Positions 1 to 6,484 of a stretch of 12,123 nucleotides of DNA are shown piece after piece. Each line of letters begins with the position of its first letter. The stretch's first letter is position 1. Source of the stretch: an uncultured Rickettsiaceae bacterium (lineage in GTDB: Bacteria; Pseudomonadota; Alphaproteobacteria; Rickettsiales; Rickettsiaceae); contig CAJQOE010000017.1 in NCBI GenBank assembly GCA_905479885.1, forward strand, positions 1 through 12,123. The letters are read 5' to 3'. The notes below the pieces were generated by a model. That model ran no database searches. It was not told the DNA's origin and worked only from the letters and a program-made list of their open reading frames with translations. Made by a program: the position numbers and the translations under genes.

Positions 1-20
1 TTTATTAAGCAAACGCAAAA

Positions 21-40
21 CCATGGGGCTTGCCCCATGG
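21..40. repeat. Left-end hairpin of the IS200-type element
   Basis: CCATGGGGC-TT-GCCCCATGG is a perfect 9-bp stem around a 2-base centre (in practice an 8-bp stem with a CTTG loop). It lies 39 bases before the tnpA start. The same sequence with one substitution recurs after tnpA, so it is most simply the TnpA recognition hairpin of the left end. Confidence 0.8.
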
Positions 41-79
41 CTGTAGTAATCCCGCTGTTTTCGTGTTATAGTTCAGCGC

Positions 80-523
80 ATGAGATTAAGAAAACAAGGA
101 CACTGCGCTTATAAATGCGAATACCATCTAGTGTTGGTCACGAAATATCGTCGCAAGATATTTAATGAAGGCTCATATAGTTATTTTTGCGAGATAATGA
201 ATGGTGTGATTTACGACGGTATACCAGAAGTAATTCTTTTAAAAGTAAATCATGATAAGGATCATATTCATATGCTCCTATCTATACCACCAAAAATACG
301 TATTAGCGATGTAGTTCGTAGAGTAAAGTCAATAACAGGGCGATTACTAAAGAAAAAGTTTGAATATATGCGTAAAGCTTATTGGGGTGTAGATGGTATA
401 TGGTCTGATGGATATTTTGTTTCTACGGTAGGTGTTAACGAAGAAATAATTAAGAACTATATTGAGCAACAGGGGAAAGAAGACAGCGGGCAAGCGCAGC
501 TTGTACTCGGCTCGCCGACTTGA
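80..523 (+). CDS. tnpA: IS200-type transposase TnpA (Y1 HUH single-strand transposase)
   Basis: This 147-aa protein is full length for IS200-type TnpA. The family cuts and rejoins single-stranded DNA through a tyrosine-DNA covalent intermediate and works as a dimer on hairpin ends. Visible hallmarks are the N-terminal YHLVLVTKYRR segment (residues 15-25), the metal-binding HUH motif as H62-I-H64 in DKDHIHMLL, the WSDGYFVSTVG segment (108-118), and the catalytic tyrosine Y127 followed by Q131 in NYIEQQ. All catalytic residues are present with no internal stop, so the enzyme could be active. The last ~12 residues (SGQAQLVLGSPT) are unlike the core and are encoded by a more GC-rich stretch leading into the right-end hairpin. 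The ATG at 80 places the conserved N-terminal block at the expected distance. Confidence 0.93.
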   Translation: MRLRKQGHCAYKCEYHLVLVTKYRRKIFNEGSYSYFCEIMNGVIYDGIPEVILLKVNHDKDHIHMLLSIPPKIRISDVVRRVKSITGRLLKKKFEYMRKAYWGVDGIWSDGYFVSTVGVNEEIIKNYIEQQGKEDSGQAQLVLGSPT

Positions 524-525
524 TA

Positions 526-545
526 CCATGGGGCTTGCCCCGTGG
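526..545. repeat. Right-end hairpin of the IS200-type element
   Basis: CCATGGGGC-TT-GCCCCGTGG repeats the left hairpin with one change (A to G), which turns one pair into a T-G wobble but keeps the 9-bp stem. It begins two bases after the tnpA stop codon. Its orientation matches the left copy, as expected for IS200/IS605 ends. Confidence 0.8.
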
Positions 546-554
546 AGGTTCACC

Positions 555-857
555 AACTGGATTAGTTTTTATAAGGGAATTAAAAATAGGCATGATTTCA
601 TGCTTAAGTACACATTCTTTGCTATCCAACAAAAAGGTGATGTAATATTTTTTGTATTTATTTAAAAATTTGTGATATTTCCTTTTTTTGTGCTCATCTA
701 TATTGCTAATAAAGATACTATCTTGGATTTTTTGCCATTTTAAGGTCGCCATAATAATACCATTGACACCAATGAATACTATTAGCTTTCTTTTGTGGAA
801 TATATTATTAAAGAACTTTACTAAGAACTCTAGTTTTGAAGGGCGATGAATACTCAT
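555..857 (-). pseudogene. N-terminal fragment of an unrecognised gene cut by the IS200-type element
   Basis: The leftward frame starts with ATG at 857 and runs about 101 codons of native-looking, Lys/Ile-rich protein ending in SLIKTNPV (V101 at 555-557). The frame then enters the IS right end, where it continues with unrelated residues (GEPPRGKPHG...) to a stop at 450. The native part contains a hydrophobic stretch (LIVFIGVNGIIMATLK, residues 25-40) and a segment YYITFLLDSKECVLKHEI (71-88). The alternating strand-like pattern could be the start of an actin/RNase H-like fold as in PilM/GspL-type proteins, but that is weak inference. I do not recognise the family. The missing part should lie left of position 1. 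No good ribosome binding site is visible, and the gene is divergent from alaS. Confidence 0.6.
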
Positions 858-1029
858 TTATTTTTAATATTCCAAGGACTACATATAATAACATGTTAAA
901 GGCTAAGCTCCACAAGCTCAATAGCAATAAAAATCTACAAAATGCTTTTTAAATTAATATTGTAATTTCGCCATAAATTTATTAATGTACTAAGCTTATG
1001 AATATAACCGAATTGATGTATAAACTAAG

Positions 1030-3684
1030 ATGACAAAACTTACCACACAACAAGTTAGAAATACTTTTATTGATTTTTTTAAAGCAGAAGGGCATACACA
1101 CGTACCTTCAAGCTCTTTAGTACCGCACAACGACCCTAGCTTAATGTTTGTAAACTCTGGTATGGTACAGTTTAAAGACGTGTTTACTGGTGTAGAAAAA
1201 CGTGATTATAGTAAAGCTACGTCAAGCCAAAAATCAGTGCGTGCTGGTGGTAAGCATAATGATCTAGATAATGTAGGATATACTGCAAGACATCATACAT
1301 TCTTTGAAATGCTAGGTAATTTTTCTTTTGGTAATTATTTTAAGGAAGAAGCTATCTATTATGCGTGGAATTTGCTAACTAAAGATTTTGCTCTAGATAA
1401 AAATAAGCTTTATGTAACAGTTTATCATGATGATGAGGAAGCGGCGTCTTATTGGAAAAAAATAGCAGGTTTTAGCGATGATAGAATAATACGTATTTCT
1501 GCAAATGATAATTTCTGGTCAATGGGCGATACAGGCCCGTGCGGCCCATGTTCCGAGGTGTTTTATGACCATGGTGCACATATTCCTGGTGGCTTACCAG
1601 GAACGCCAGAAGAGGATGGTGATCGTTTTATTGAAATCTGGAACCTCGTCTTTATGCAATATGAGCAAGTAGATAAAGATACACGTATTAATTTGCCTAA
1701 TCAATCTGTTGATACTGGTATGGGCTTAGAGCGCATATCAGCAGTAATTCAAGGCGTGCACGATAATTATGATATTGATCTGTTTCAAGATATTATTGGC
1801 TATACCGAATCTATTTTAAAAGTAAAGCCCCAAGGAGAGGCGTTATTCTCGTACAGAGTGATTGCAGATCATCTGCGTTCAGCTTCATTTTTAATTGCTG
1901 ATGGTGTTATGCCATCCAATGAAGGAAGGGGCTATGTACTACGACGTATAATGAGAAGAGCTATGCGTCACGCACATCAACTGGGCGCACAAGATCCTTT
2001 AATGTATAAATTATTACCTAAATTAGTTGATTTGTTTGGGCATGCTTACCCAGAAATAAAAAGAGCAGAAGATTTTGTATCTAGTATTTTGCAACAGGAA
2101 GAAGAACGTTTCAAAAAAACATTAGATAGAGGCCTGAAGCTTCTAGAAGAGGAGTCTGTTGCTATTTCTAAGGGCGGAAAATTATCTGGAGAGGTTGCTT
2201 TTAAGCTTTATGATACTTATGGGTTTCCACTAGATTTAACTGAAGATATACTTAAAAAACAAAAGGTTACAGTTGATAATGAAGAATTCGACAAGCAAAT
2301 GTTAGCACAGAAAGAACGTGCTAGGAAAGCTTGGGTTGGTTCTGGCGAATCTAAAACGGATGCGATTTGGTTTGATATTTCAGCAGAATTTGGAGCAACG
2401 GATTTTTTAGGTTATTCACTAAATATAGCCGAAGCAAAAGTCATATCTTTGGTTCAGGAAGGAGCAAAATTAAAACAAATTTCTAAAGTAGGAACAAAAT
2501 TTACATTGATTGCTAACCAAACTCCCTTTTATGGAGAATCTGGCGGTCAAATGGGGGATATTGGTGTAATTACTTCACCACATTGTAAGATCAAAGTTAT
2601 CAATACTATGAAGTATCTCGGCAAAGTGATCGGGCATGTGTGTGAGTTAAAGGAAGGTTTGATTTCGCCAGGTGATGAAATTAAGTTGGAAATTGATACT
2701 AATTATAGAAAAAATTTACGCATACACCATACTGCTACCCATATATTGCACGCAGTATTACGTGATGTTCTAGGGCGTCATGTAACACAGAAAGGTTCTT
2801 TAGTAGCGCAAGATAAATTACGCTTTGATATTAGTCATCCAAAAGCTTTGATGAAAGCAGAAATTCATTTGATAGAGTCAAAAGTGAACCATATCATCAG
2901 TGATAATTCAAAGGTAAATACGAAATTAATGTCTACTGATCAAGCTATAGAGTCTGGAGCCATGGCTTTGTTTGGTGAAAAATATGATTCTGAAGTACGT
3001 GTAGTATCACTAGGGTCTGATTTTAATGATCTCAACCCATATTCATTTGAACTTTGTGGAGGTACTCACGCGCAGAGAACAGGAGATATTGGTGCATTCA
3101 AAATAATTAGTGAGGGTGCTATAGCAGCTGGTATAAGACGAATTGAGGCAGTGTGTGGAGATTTTGCATTTACATCTATTTTAGAAAGTGAAGAGTTGTT
3201 AGATCAGGTTATGAACTCCTTAAAAGCTAATAAAACTGAATTACTACAGAAGGTAGAAACTCTAGTTGGTAGTAAAAAAGACCTAGAAAGGCAGGTAGAG
3301 AAACTCCAAATGGATAGTATTACTTTATCTGATAAAGACCTTGCTAAACAAATAGTAGCAATTAATGATGCACGTTTAGTTTATAGAGAATTTGACAAGA
3401 TAGATCCTAAGATTATTCGTATGTCCGCAGAAAATCTTGTAAAAAAACATGATGATTTGATTGTAGTATATATTTCTAAAAATGCTGGAAAATTAGCTAT
3501 AGTCGTTGCGGTTTCTAATAAAGCTTCAAACCAATATAATGCTGGTAATATCGCTAATAAAACTGCTGACTTTGTTGGTGGTAGCGGCGGTGGCCAAGCA
3601 ACTTTAGCACAAGCTGGTGGTATTGATTTAAGCAAGCTACCTCAATTAAAATCTAAAGTTGAAGAGATTGTGGCTCAGTTTTAA
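1030..3684 (+). CDS. alaS: Alanyl-tRNA synthetase
   Basis: This 884-aa protein is a complete class IIc alanyl-tRNA synthetase, which charges tRNA-Ala in the cytoplasm and hydrolyses mischarged Ser- and Gly-tRNA-Ala. Order of parts: N-terminal catalytic domain with motif 1 around GYTARHHTFFEMLGNFSFG (83-101), the DTGPCGPCSE segment (167-176), DTGMGLER (228-235), and motif 3 in NEGRGYVLRRIMRRAMRH (297-314). The editing domain has zinc/active-site residues H567 and H571 (HTATH) and C676 and H680 (CGGTH). A coiled-coil-like stretch lies around 720-765. The C-terminal DHHA1/C-Ala domain ends with the glycine-rich GGSGGGQATLAQAGG (850-864). Length is normal and no key residue is missing. The start follows TTAACACT-like weak context with only a poor Shine-Dalgarno (CTAAG just before the ATG), but the N-terminus aligns with the family. 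It appears to be monocistronic. Confidence 0.98.
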   Translation: MTKLTTQQVRNTFIDFFKAEGHTHVPSSSLVPHNDPSLMFVNSGMVQFKDVFTGVEKRDYSKATSSQKSVRAGGKHNDLDNVGYTARHHTFFEMLGNFSFGNYFKEEAIYYAWNLLTKDFALDKNKLYVTVYHDDEEAASYWKKIAGFSDDRIIRISANDNFWSMGDTGPCGPCSEVFYDHGAHIPGGLPGTPEEDGDRFIEIWNLVFMQYEQVDKDTRINLPNQSVDTGMGLERISAVIQGVHDNYDIDLFQDIIGYTESILKVKPQGEALFSYRVIADHLRSASFLIADGVMPSNEGRGYVLRRIMRRAMRHAHQLGAQDPLMYKLLPKLVDLFGHAYPEIKRAEDFVSSILQQEEERFKKTLDRGLKLLEEESVAISKGGKLSGEVAFKLYDTYGFPLDLTEDILKKQKVTVDNEEFDKQMLAQKERARKAWVGSGESKTDAIWFDISAEFGATDFLGYSLNIAEAKVISLVQEGAKLKQISKVGTKFTLIANQTPFYGESGGQMGDIGVITSPHCKIKVINTMKYLGKVIGHVCELKEGLISPGDEIKLEIDTNYRKNLRIHHTATHILHAVLRDVLGRHVTQKGSLVAQDKLRFDISHPKALMKAEIHLIESKVNHIISDNSKVNTKLMSTDQAIESGAMALFGEKYDSEVRVVSLGSDFNDLNPYSFELCGGTHAQRTGDIGAFKIISEGAIAAGIRRIEAVCGDFAFTSILESEELLDQVMNSLKANKTELLQKVETLVGSKKDLERQVEKLQMDSITLSDKDLAKQIVAINDARLVYREFDKIDPKIIRMSAENLVKKHDDLIVVYISKNAGKLAIVVAVSNKASNQYNAGNIANKTADFVGGSGGGQATLAQAGGIDLSKLPQLKSKVEEIVAQF

Positions 3685-3695
3685 GCATTGCTTAA
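3681..3695 (+). terminator. Small hairpin overlapping the alaS stop codon, possible weak terminator
   Basis: TTAAGC-ATT-GCTTAA is a perfect 6-bp stem with a 3-base loop. It includes the alaS TAA and is followed by ATTACTTAGG rather than a run of T, so it lacks the usual intrinsic-terminator tail. It may be a transcript-end or stability hairpin only. Confidence 0.25.
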
Positions 3696-3797
3696 TTACT
3701 TAGGTAGAAATCAAAATTGGGCAAGTTTTTATAAATAAACAGAGCGATAGATACGGTTAGCTTATCTAAGGTGGTAGTATATTGATTAGTTTTTCTG

Positions 3798-3825
3798 TTG
3801 AAGTGCGTTAGTTAATGCCTAGAAT
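3798..3825 (+). promoter_or_regulatory. Candidate sigma70-type promoter for the GrpB-family gene
   Basis: TTGAAG (4/6 to the -35 consensus), 16 bases, then TAGAAT (5/6 to the -10). Transcription would start near 3832, about 30 bases before the ATG at 3861. In AT-rich DNA such matches arise by chance, so this is only a candidate. Confidence 0.35.
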
Positions 3826-3860
3826 TTTGCACTTAATAAGGCAATTAAATTATATACAAT

Positions 3861-4379
3861 ATGACAATCAAGCCAGAAGGTAAAAACGACTCAATTACAT
3901 TATTAAAATATGATCCAAAATGGCCATTAAAGTTTGAAAAAGAAAAGAAATTTTTAATGAATATTATAGGTCAATGGTTATGCGGTAGTATAGAGCATGT
4001 AGGTAGCACCTCTGTTGCAGGACTAATTGCAAAACCAGTGATAGACATAATGTTTGGAGTAAGGTCACTAGAGGCTTCTCACCCTGCTATAGAAACACTA
4101 AAGAAAAATGGATATAATTATTTTCCTTATAAAAAAGCTGTCATGCATTGGTTTTGCAAACCATCTCCTGAATTTAGAACTCATCATCTTCATTTAATAC
4201 CATTTGAAAGTGATTTGTGGAAAGAGAGAATAAAATTCCGTGATATATTACGATCAGATTCTCAAATAGCGAATGAGTATGCCGAATTAAAAAAAGAGCT
4301 AGCTATTCTCTACAAAGAAGATAGAGAAGCTTATACCGAGAGAAAATGGCCGTTTATTCAGAAGGTTTTGAGTCAGTAA
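3861..4379 (+). CDS. GrpB-family (UPF0157) nucleotidyltransferase-fold protein
   Basis: This 172-aa protein is full length for the GrpB/UPF0157 family, which has a DNA polymerase beta-like nucleotidyltransferase fold; substrates are not established for most members. Visible family marks are LLKYDPKWPLKFEKEK near the N-terminus (14-29), HVGSTSVAGL (46-55, usually HVGSTSVPGL, so the proline is replaced by alanine), the acidic strand KPVIDI (58-63), HHLHL (108-112), and a C-terminal helix ending KWPFIQKVL. The ATG at 3861 gives the expected short N-terminal extension. AAGG about 20 bases upstream is too distant to be a normal ribosome binding site. The gene stands alone between alaS and the riboswitch region. 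Such genes are often acquired horizontally in small genomes, but nothing in composition here proves that. Confidence 0.9.
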   Translation: MTIKPEGKNDSITLLKYDPKWPLKFEKEKKFLMNIIGQWLCGSIEHVGSTSVAGLIAKPVIDIMFGVRSLEASHPAIETLKKNGYNYFPYKKAVMHWFCKPSPEFRTHHLHLIPFESDLWKERIKFRDILRSDSQIANEYAELKKELAILYKEDREAYTERKWPFIQKVLSQ

Positions 4380-4593
4380 ATTTATAATACTAACAGAACA
4401 AATTCAGGAAAGCATTATCGTAGAAAAACTCTTATACTTTTTTGATTCAAAATAACATAGCGAAAGGTAAGGACACCCCTAACCACGTGCACGAGTGTCA
4501 TACAGCCGATATTAAGCAGCCAAAACCTTCTCGCGCTTAAGCAGGGCTAGTGCATTATCATATTAAGCAATTCAGTTTTAAGTTTTATTTAAT
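4380..4593. other. Gene-less spacer with a GC-richer island (about 4463-4555)
   Basis: No credible coding frame, tRNA or known RNA motif was recognised here. From about 4463 to 4555 the composition becomes clearly richer in G and C than the flanks. It holds an imperfect hairpin GGTAAGG...CCTAACC (4466-4484) and an alternative GACAC (4472-4476) / GTGTC (4495-4499) pairing. The word TTAAGCA occurs three times between about 4512 and 4570. It could be a gene remnant, a dispersed repeat or an unknown small RNA. No T-run that would mark a terminator follows the hairpins. Confidence 0.4.
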
Positions 4594-4622
4594 TTGACAA
4601 GCTCAGTTACTCTATATAAAAT
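4594..4622 (+). promoter_or_regulatory. Strong sigma70-type promoter driving the TPP riboswitch transcript
   Basis: A perfect -35 hexamer TTGACA (4594-4599), a 17-base spacer, and TAAAAT (4617-4622, 5/6) form the best promoter in the window. An alternative -10 is TATAAA at 4615-4620 with a 15-base spacer. Transcription would start near 4628, which puts the aptamer P1 helix at the very 5' end of the RNA, as is usual for TPP riboswitches. Confidence 0.75.
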
Positions 4623-4624
4623 TC

Positions 4625-4723
4625 GTAAATTAGTGCCAGAGGTGCTTTGGGCGATGCTTAAGGCTGAGATTATACTCTTATAACCTGCTCCAGGATAATG
4701 CCTGCGTAGGGAGGTAGATTTAC
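4625..4723 (+). ncRNA. TPP riboswitch (THI element) aptamer
   Basis: The conserved THI-box words occur in order with the right spacing: GAGGTGC (4639-4645), CTGAGA (4664-4669), ACCTG (4683-4687), GGATAATGCC (4693-4702), GCGTAGGGA (4704-4712). The helices also form. P1: GTAAAT (4625-4630) with ATTTAC (4718-4723), though the predicted start site may trim its first bases. P2: AGAG (4638-4641) with CTCT (4675-4678). P3: GCTTTGGGC (4644-4652) with GCTTAAGGC (4656-4664) around a GAT loop, nine pairs counting wobbles. P5: CAGG (4691-4694) with CCTG (4701-4704). The CTGAGA and GGATAATGCC words form the pyrimidine- and pyrophosphate-binding arms. The usual ACCTGATC reads ACCTGCTC here. The element lies in front of an MFS transporter on the same strand, so it should reduce that gene's expression when TPP is abundant. 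Confidence 0.95.
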
Positions 4724-4801
4724 ATTAGATATGCAATGCTATTACTGTGCTTATCTATAACTCTCTGGTATTTCTTTTAAAATGAAATATTGGTTTTAGT
4801 A
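4724..4801 (+). promoter_or_regulatory. Putative expression platform of the TPP riboswitch
   Basis: Two hairpins can be drawn between aptamer and start codon. One is TAGATA (4726-4731) with TATCTA (4752-4757), extended by GCA/TGC after a T-T mismatch. The other is CTGGTATTTC (4765-4774) with GAAATATTGG (4784-4793), ten pairs including three wobbles, followed by TTTT (4794-4797) and the ATG at 4802. The second covers the only G-rich bases just before the ATG and the alternative TTG start at 4790. CTCTGGTA (4763-4770) can instead pair over eight positions with TGCCAGAG (4634-4641), the 5' side of P1/P2. This gives two exclusive folds: aptamer plus start-blocking hairpin, or aptamer opened and start exposed. 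The model is inferred by hand and its energies were not calculated. Confidence 0.45.
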
Positions 4802-6022
4802 ATGCATAGTTTTTCTCGAAAAGATTTTACCATCTTGCTTGGTAATGCAGTTGATCATTTTGATACATCCATATACGCTTTTCTAGCCCCAGTGATGGCC
4901 CCATTGTTTTTTCCTCACGCTGATCCAGTTGTAGGGTTGATTATGGCTTATAGCATTTTCATTACATCGATTGTAACTAGGCCATTTGGTACATATATTT
5001 TTGGTATGATCGCTAGGATAAGTGGTCCAGCCAGGGCATTATCATATTCATTAATTGGAGTTGGTAGCGCAACATTTTTAATGGGAGCATTGCCAGAGCA
5101 TAGTAAAATTGGCGTTGTGGCACCAGTATTATTGATTTTATTGCGTATAATAAGAGAAATTTTTGCGGCCGGAGAAAGCGCGATTGCTAAATTATATATT
5201 TTACAAGATAAGTCACAAAAAGAAGCTTTTACAAATTCATATTTATACCAAATATCAACAATTTGTGGGATATCCTTAGCATCTTTAGCGGCTACGTTAG
5301 TACATTACCTAGATACTGAAAATAGCTGGAGAGTGATATTTTTCTTGGGCGGCCTTGCTGCTATTATTGGTTATATATTGCGTAATAATTCTGATGTAAA
5401 AGTAGAGAAAGATTCAGAAAAAATCTTAAAATTTTATAATCATTCAGGAATAAAAATTCTCTGGAGACATAAAATAGATTTACTACGTATTGCTATTATC
5501 AATAGTTTTTCACACCTTACTTATGCAATTCCATTTGTTACTATGAATCATTTAATGCCTTTGATTAGTGATATAGAGTTGAAGACCATGATGCTTATAA
5601 ATAGCTTTATGTTGTTATTTGATATGCTAGCAATACCGTTGATAGGTAACTTTATTTCACGATTTAAACCTAACACAATTATGTTTAGTGCTAGCTGTGT
5701 TCTAGCTCTTACGGTCATTCCAGTGTGGTGTTTTCTTGAGGGGGCTTCTATTATATATGTAACTTTTGTTCGTTTTTGGATAATTATATGGGGGGTCGTA
5801 TTTTTGTGTCCGCTGAATTTATGGTGTCACAACCAAGTAAAAGGAGATGAGAAATATATCGTTGTGGGTATGGGCACTACCCTTGGTGCAAGCATAATAG
5901 GAAAGATGGCACCAGCTGCTTGTTTGTTCTTGTATTATAAGACTGGTTCTCATATATCAGTTGCATTGGGACTTGCTATTATGTTTGCTATAGCTGCCTT
6001 AGTACTACAAAAGAGCAGATAA
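4802..6022 (+). CDS. MFS transporter of the metabolite:H+ symporter (ProP-like) type under a TPP riboswitch; candidate thiamine-compound importer
   Basis: This ~406-aa integral inner-membrane protein has about 12 hydrophobic segments. It resembles the MHS subfamily (ProP and relatives) through LGNAVDHFDTSIYAFLAP at the N-terminus (13-30), TRPFGTYIFG after the second segment (59-68), LLRIIREIFAAGESA (113-127, the counterpart of the R..QG...GGE block), and SWRVIFFLGG (175-184). Homology alone would suggest uptake of a small zwitterion or carboxylate with protons. The TPP riboswitch directly upstream instead points to thiamine, a thiamine moiety or a phosphorylated form; this is inference. Motif A is degenerate: GMIARISGPARAL (68-80) has Arg where the conserved Asp normally sits. 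ATG 4802 was chosen over an in-frame TTG at 4790, which would add four residues; neither has a clear Shine-Dalgarno. It converges on the leftward gene ending at 6055. Confidence 0.85.
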   Translation: MHSFSRKDFTILLGNAVDHFDTSIYAFLAPVMAPLFFPHADPVVGLIMAYSIFITSIVTRPFGTYIFGMIARISGPARALSYSLIGVGSATFLMGALPEHSKIGVVAPVLLILLRIIREIFAAGESAIAKLYILQDKSQKEAFTNSYLYQISTICGISLASLAATLVHYLDTENSWRVIFFLGGLAAIIGYILRNNSDVKVEKDSEKILKFYNHSGIKILWRHKIDLLRIAIINSFSHLTYAIPFVTMNHLMPLISDIELKTMMLINSFMLLFDMLAIPLIGNFISRFKPNTIMFSASCVLALTVIPVWCFLEGASIIYVTFVRFWIIIWGVVFLCPLNLWCHNQVKGDEKYIVVGMGTTLGASIIGKMAPAACLFLYYKTGSHISVALGLAIMFAIAALVLQKSR

Positions 6023-6054
6023 TTAGGGCTTAGTAGTTTAGTTTTGAGAGTGGG

Positions 6055-6384
6055 TCATAGGTCCATCATGCTATGATCGTTGTTGTCACCAATAATTGTA
6101 TCACCTAATTCCTGCTCTAATCTTCTTATAGTATCGTTGCTAGTAAATTGTCTTAAATCATCTAAGTTGCAATTTGCCCCTATTTTTTCCCAATGTTGAC
6201 GATAATATGTTTCAGAGTTTAAAACTTGTTTTAGAGTTTGAAAAAATGTCTCCTGTTCTGCATTAGAAAAGTTCTTTCGTGTGTCCGTGTTATTAAAGCG
6301 TGCATTAAAGCATTGTTGAATTTGTTCAGGCCCCTGAGAGATTAATTGTAAAAATTGGATACGCATATAATCTGTTTTTGCCAT
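6055..6384 (-). CDS. Hypothetical protein, 109 aa, no recognised family
   Basis: A small soluble-looking protein (starts MAKTDYMRIQFLQLISQG, ends with an Asp/Met-rich tail DNNDHSMMDL). It is rich in Gln, Asn and Phe, has no signal peptide or membrane segment, and should be mostly helical. The ATG is preceded by TTAGGGGT with nine bases between GGGG and the start, one of the better ribosome binding sites here, which supports a real gene. It lies 100 bases downstream of the 567-aa gene on the same strand. It could share that transcript or use its own promoter: TTGACT (6445-6450) precedes TATATC (6424-6429) with a short 15-base spacer. I do not recognise it and assign no function. Confidence 0.65.
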   Translation of the reverse strand: MAKTDYMRIQFLQLISQGPEQIQQCFNARFNNTDTRKNFSNAEQETFFQTLKQVLNSETYYRQHWEKIGANCNLDDLRQFTSNDTIRRLEQELGDTIIGDNNDHSMMDL

Positions 6385-6484
6385 GTTGAGTTACCCCTAA
6401 TTATTTTGTATAATATAGGGAGGGATATACTAGCAATTGCAGCAAGTCAACTAAAAGTTTAGTAATAAAATTTGTCTCAACTAA

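Larger units (their letters stand above)
21..545 (+). mobile_element. IS200/IS605-type insertion sequence carrying only tnpA
   Basis: A single Y1-transposase gene lies between two almost identical hairpins in the same orientation (21-40 and 526-545), which is the organisation of IS200-type members of the IS200/IS605 family. These elements transpose as single strands, recognise subterminal hairpins, and leave no target duplication. The limits given run hairpin to hairpin. The true tips lie slightly outside; on the right, the tip is probably between 546 and 555, where the reading frame of the interrupted leftward gene resumes. No tnpB is present. The left tip cannot be fixed because the window begins 20 bases before the hairpin. 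Confidence 0.85.

Noticed and set aside
347..556. Leftward 69-codon frame overlapping tnpA
   Set aside because: It lies antisense to a well-supported transposase and has no family resemblance; it is a shadow.
462..665. Rightward 67-codon frame starting inside tnpA
   Set aside because: It crosses the IS right hairpin into antisense of the truncated leftward gene; no independent support.
960..988. TTGTAA-N17-TAATGT as an alaS promoter
   Set aside because: The -10 match is poor (3/6) and other equally weak candidates occur in the same AT-rich stretch, so none can be singled out.
3381..3635. Leftward 84-codon frame inside alaS
   Set aside because: It is antisense to the conserved C-terminal domain of alaS and carries no motif.
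3801..3834. AAGTGC...GCACTT inverted repeat before the GrpB-family gene as an operator or terminator
   Set aside because: Only six pairs around a 22-base loop with no T-run; expected by chance in this spacer.
4463..4560. Possible SRP RNA, tmRNA or tRNA in the GC-richer spacer
   Set aside because: AAGCAGCCAA is reminiscent of part of SRP RNA, but the conserved GGTCCGGAAGG portion is missing. No tRNA T-arm/acceptor pairing and no tmRNA tag sequence were found.
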